NCBI RefSeq assembly: GCF_008304605.1
Contig: NZ_PIJY01000024.1
Location: forward strand, 62,857-126,856
Direction of reading: 5' to 3'
Source: Oceanobacillus polygoni
Lineage (GTDB): Bacteria; Bacillota; Bacilli; Bacillales; Amphibacillaceae
Length of the DNA: 64,000 nucleotides
Part shown: positions 62,435 through 64,000 of the stretch, one piece after another
How positions within the stretch are numbered: position 1 is the first letter of the stretch
Layout of the letters: every line of letters begins with the position of its first letter
Program-made: the position numbers and the translations under genes
The notes under the pieces: generated by a model
Database searches by the model: none
What the model saw: the letters and a program-made list of their open reading frames with translations, nothing else
Told to the model about the DNA's origin: nothing

Positions 62435-63241
62435 ATGCTTGATATTATTTTGGATGAATTTCATTTTTCGACCTTGTGGAATGGTGGAATCTTCTTATTT
62501 ACAATGTTTGCTGCAATCATTTATTTTTTTCTTTTGCCAGCTTCAAAGAAACATAGTTGGTGGAAGTCATTTGCTTTTTTATTAGGATTAATTGTCATTT
62601 TTATTGCCATTGCTAGCCCATTAAATGTTACAGGGAGAATTAAGTTTAGCACGCATAGTTTGCAGTTGGTTTTATTGCTGCTTGTTGCCCCACCGCTTCT
62701 CATTGTAGGATTTAAAACGGCAATATTGGAGCGGATGAAATCAATTGGAAGCATGAAAAAAGTAATGATAGTGCTTACGAAGCCTATTGTAGCTACAGTT
62801 CTATTTCAAATCGTTTTTTATAGCTATCATATTCCGTTCATGTTTAACTTTGCTAGACTTGATCTTTATTTAAATTATTTCTTTTTACTTGCGCTCTTTC
62901 TTTCATCTGTACTGCTCTGGATTCCGATTCTTTCACCAGATCAGTTGTCCCGTGGCCAAAAGTGGAAGTACACCTTCGTGAATGTCATTTTACTAACGCC
63001 TTTTAGTGTGATTTTATTTTTTGCAAATACTGGATTGTATGCGATTTATTCGGATATTAATTTGTTCATGTCTGCACTTGCCCTTTGCCTGCCAGATTTA
63101 ACGGACGTTCCTCCTGAATTCTTTGCCTCACTCCTGCCTTTTGATCCAGTTCATGAACAGTGGCTTGGAGCAATTATTTTCTTTGCTGGCAAATTGATTA
63201 GCTTTGTGGTTGTTACTTTTCTATCAGCTAAAAGCATTTAA
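62435..63241 (+). CDS. ctaG: CtaG-like cytochrome c oxidase assembly protein
   Basis: About 268 residues with seven or eight membrane segments, Caa3_CtaG family. Marks: the IASPLNVTGRIKFSTHSLQLVLLLLVAPPLL stretch (with the His-containing helix), FQIVFYSYHIPFMFNFA and HEQWLGAIIFFAGKL near the end, holding conserved His residues. Such proteins help insert copper into caa3-type oxidase. It fits functionally with the Sco protein at 25.6 kb, but no oxidase structural genes are in the window. The start is ambiguous: ATG 62435 (AAGGTGG 8 bases upstream) or GTG 62423. Confidence 0.82.
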   Translation: MLDIILDEFHFSTLWNGGIFLFTMFAAIIYFFLLPASKKHSWWKSFAFLLGLIVIFIAIASPLNVTGRIKFSTHSLQLVLLLLVAPPLLIVGFKTAILERMKSIGSMKKVMIVLTKPIVATVLFQIVFYSYHIPFMFNFARLDLYLNYFFLLALFLSSVLLWIPILSPDQLSRGQKWKYTFVNVILLTPFSVILFFANTGLYAIYSDINLFMSALALCLPDLTDVPPEFFASLLPFDPVHEQWLGAIIFFAGKLISFVVVTFLSAKSI

Positions 63242-63242
63242 T

Positions 63243-63285
63243 GCAAAGGGAACCGTTTAAGCATGCTTAAGCGGTTCCCTTTGCT
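63243..63285. terminator. Long palindromic terminator
   Basis: GCAAAGGGAACCG...CGGTTCCCTTTGC, nearly perfect over 42 bases, downstream of ctaG. Confidence 0.75.
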
Positions 63286-63718
63286 ATTAGAAAAGCCCAC
63301 CTATTCAAACATAGAAGCAGGTAATACCGCGCAGCCCCGAATTTATTCTTAAGAATACGAGTAGTTACCGTTGTAAGAGGTGATTCATCTGTTTTGGAAT
63401 CGCTATGGCGGATGTTATTTATTATACCGAAAAGGGCTATGTGTTACTTTAAAATTAAGTTTGATTACTATCTTGAAAAATTATTTTGATAAATCTATTT
63501 GTAAAAAGGATTTATACAAAAATACAAGTCATAACTAAGTAATTAGTAGGATAAATAGTTTATATAATATTCTTTTTTACCTGTGAAGTAATAGTCTATT
63601 ATTATCAAAATTTAGGATTTAAACGAGTTTTGTAAAATAGCGCTTTATTACTTTATAAATCTTTAGTATATTATTGGTTGAATATGAAAAATAAGGAAAA
63701 AGGAGAATCGTATTAAGT
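63286..63718. other. Intergenic region before the carbonic anhydrase gene
   Basis: A/T-rich with no supported gene. A 10-codon open frame (63683-63715) ends just before the carbonic anhydrase start and contains its ribosome site; I do not call it as a gene. The promoter of the next gene should lie here, but no clear pair is seen. Confidence 0.4.
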
Positions 63719-64000
63719 ATGAAAAAGAAACTCGTTTATCTATTTTCAGCTGTATCTGTAAGTTTTTTACTAGGAGCTTGCTCGGAACAAACTCCGGAAA
63801 CAGCTGCGCTAAAAGAAGAAAAGACAGATGGTGTAAAGGAAGAACAAACCACTGATTTGAAAGGGAATGAAGCGGAAGGAGCTTATGCTCAGTGGTCTTA
63901 TAATGGAGATACGGGACCTGAACACTGGGGGAAACTAGACAATGCAAACTTAGCCTGTGTCAATGGAAGTGAACAATCACCTATTAATATTGAATTTACC
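63719..64000 (+). CDS. Alpha-type carbonic anhydrase lipoprotein, truncated by window end
   Basis: The first 94 codons are present and the frame is still open at the window edge. The N-terminus is a lipoprotein signal (LVYLFSAVSVSFLLGAC, lipid Cys at about residue 20), then a Glu/Lys-rich linker. The stretch AQWSYNGDTGPEHWG followed by CVNGSEQSPINI is the classic opening of alpha-carbonic anhydrases. The zinc histidines lie beyond the window. It should interconvert CO2 and bicarbonate at the outer face of the membrane. AAAAGGAG precedes the ATG, with a rather long spacing of about 13 bases. Confidence 0.85.
   Translation, partial: MKKKLVYLFSAVSVSFLLGACSEQTPETAALKEEKTDGVKEEQTTDLKGNEAEGAYAQWSYNGDTGPEHWGKLDNANLACVNGSEQSPINIEFT

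Overview
The window looks like chromosome from a low-GC, Gram-positive, endospore-forming member of the Bacillaceae (Oceanobacillus/Virgibacillus-like). The grounds are purine-rich Shine-Dalgarno sites, an SspL-type spore protein gene, a tapA-sipW-tasA matrix operon, cre sites for CcpA, and Firmicutes leader RNAs (L-box, T-box, S-box, purine aptamer). The species cannot be named from sequence alone. I see no rRNA, tRNA, CRISPR array, complete insertion sequence or prophage.

Layout. 0-5.3 kb: small housekeeping and stress genes (TetR regulator, acetyltransferase, flavin reductase, YusW lipoprotein, pdxK, nitroreductase). 5.3-7.5 kb: biofilm matrix operon on the minus strand. 7.5-10.2 kb: a GC-richer secreted family 3 glycoside hydrolase behind a duplicated control region with XylR-like operators and cre sites. 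10.5-13.4 kb: lysine riboswitch-dapA, a stress protein, a YdbC-type ssDNA-binding protein and a membrane protein. 13.4-20.9 kb: redox and fermentation block (ldh, cydDC, convergent cydAB plus an unlisted small cydS). 21-25 kb: NRDE protein, a candidate type I toxin-antitoxin locus and T-box-proBA. 25-36 kb: Sco protein, then two CitA/DcuS-type two-component systems, each in front of a carboxylate transporter (CitM; TctCBA). 36.6-42 kb: an RpiR-headed cluster matching the N-succinylamino-acid racemase route for turning D- into L-amino acids. 42-45.4 kb: S-box operon with a cyclase-family hydrolase and two short MetE-like proteins. 45.4-50.3 kb: metallo-beta-lactamase fold hydrolase, HEPN-CBS fusion, DEDD exonuclease, acyl-CoA synthetase, sspL and a structured RNA that may be 6S. 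50.8-52.9 kb: guanine riboswitch-xpt-pbuX. 53-57.4 kb: a DinB gene without a start codon, two drug exporters and a UDG-family glycosylase. 57.4-58.3 kb: a second type I toxin-like locus and a Met-type T-box leading SAM hydroxide adenosyltransferase. 58.3-64 kb: amidohydrolase, DesK/LiaS-like two-component system, CtaG and a truncated alpha-carbonic anhydrase.

How it works together. Much of the window is nutrient sensing: amino acids through RNA leaders (Lys, Pro, Met/SAM), guanine through an aptamer, carboxylates through two-component systems, sugars through cre and XylR-like sites, and electron flow through bd oxidase genes with Rex-like boxes. The less ordinary items are the two small convergent toxin/antisense loci, the Met T-box on a SAM-hydrolysing enzyme, the HEPN-CBS protein, the minimal TapA, the duplicated XylR/CcpA control region and the pair of inverted intergenic repeats around the racemase/permease genes.
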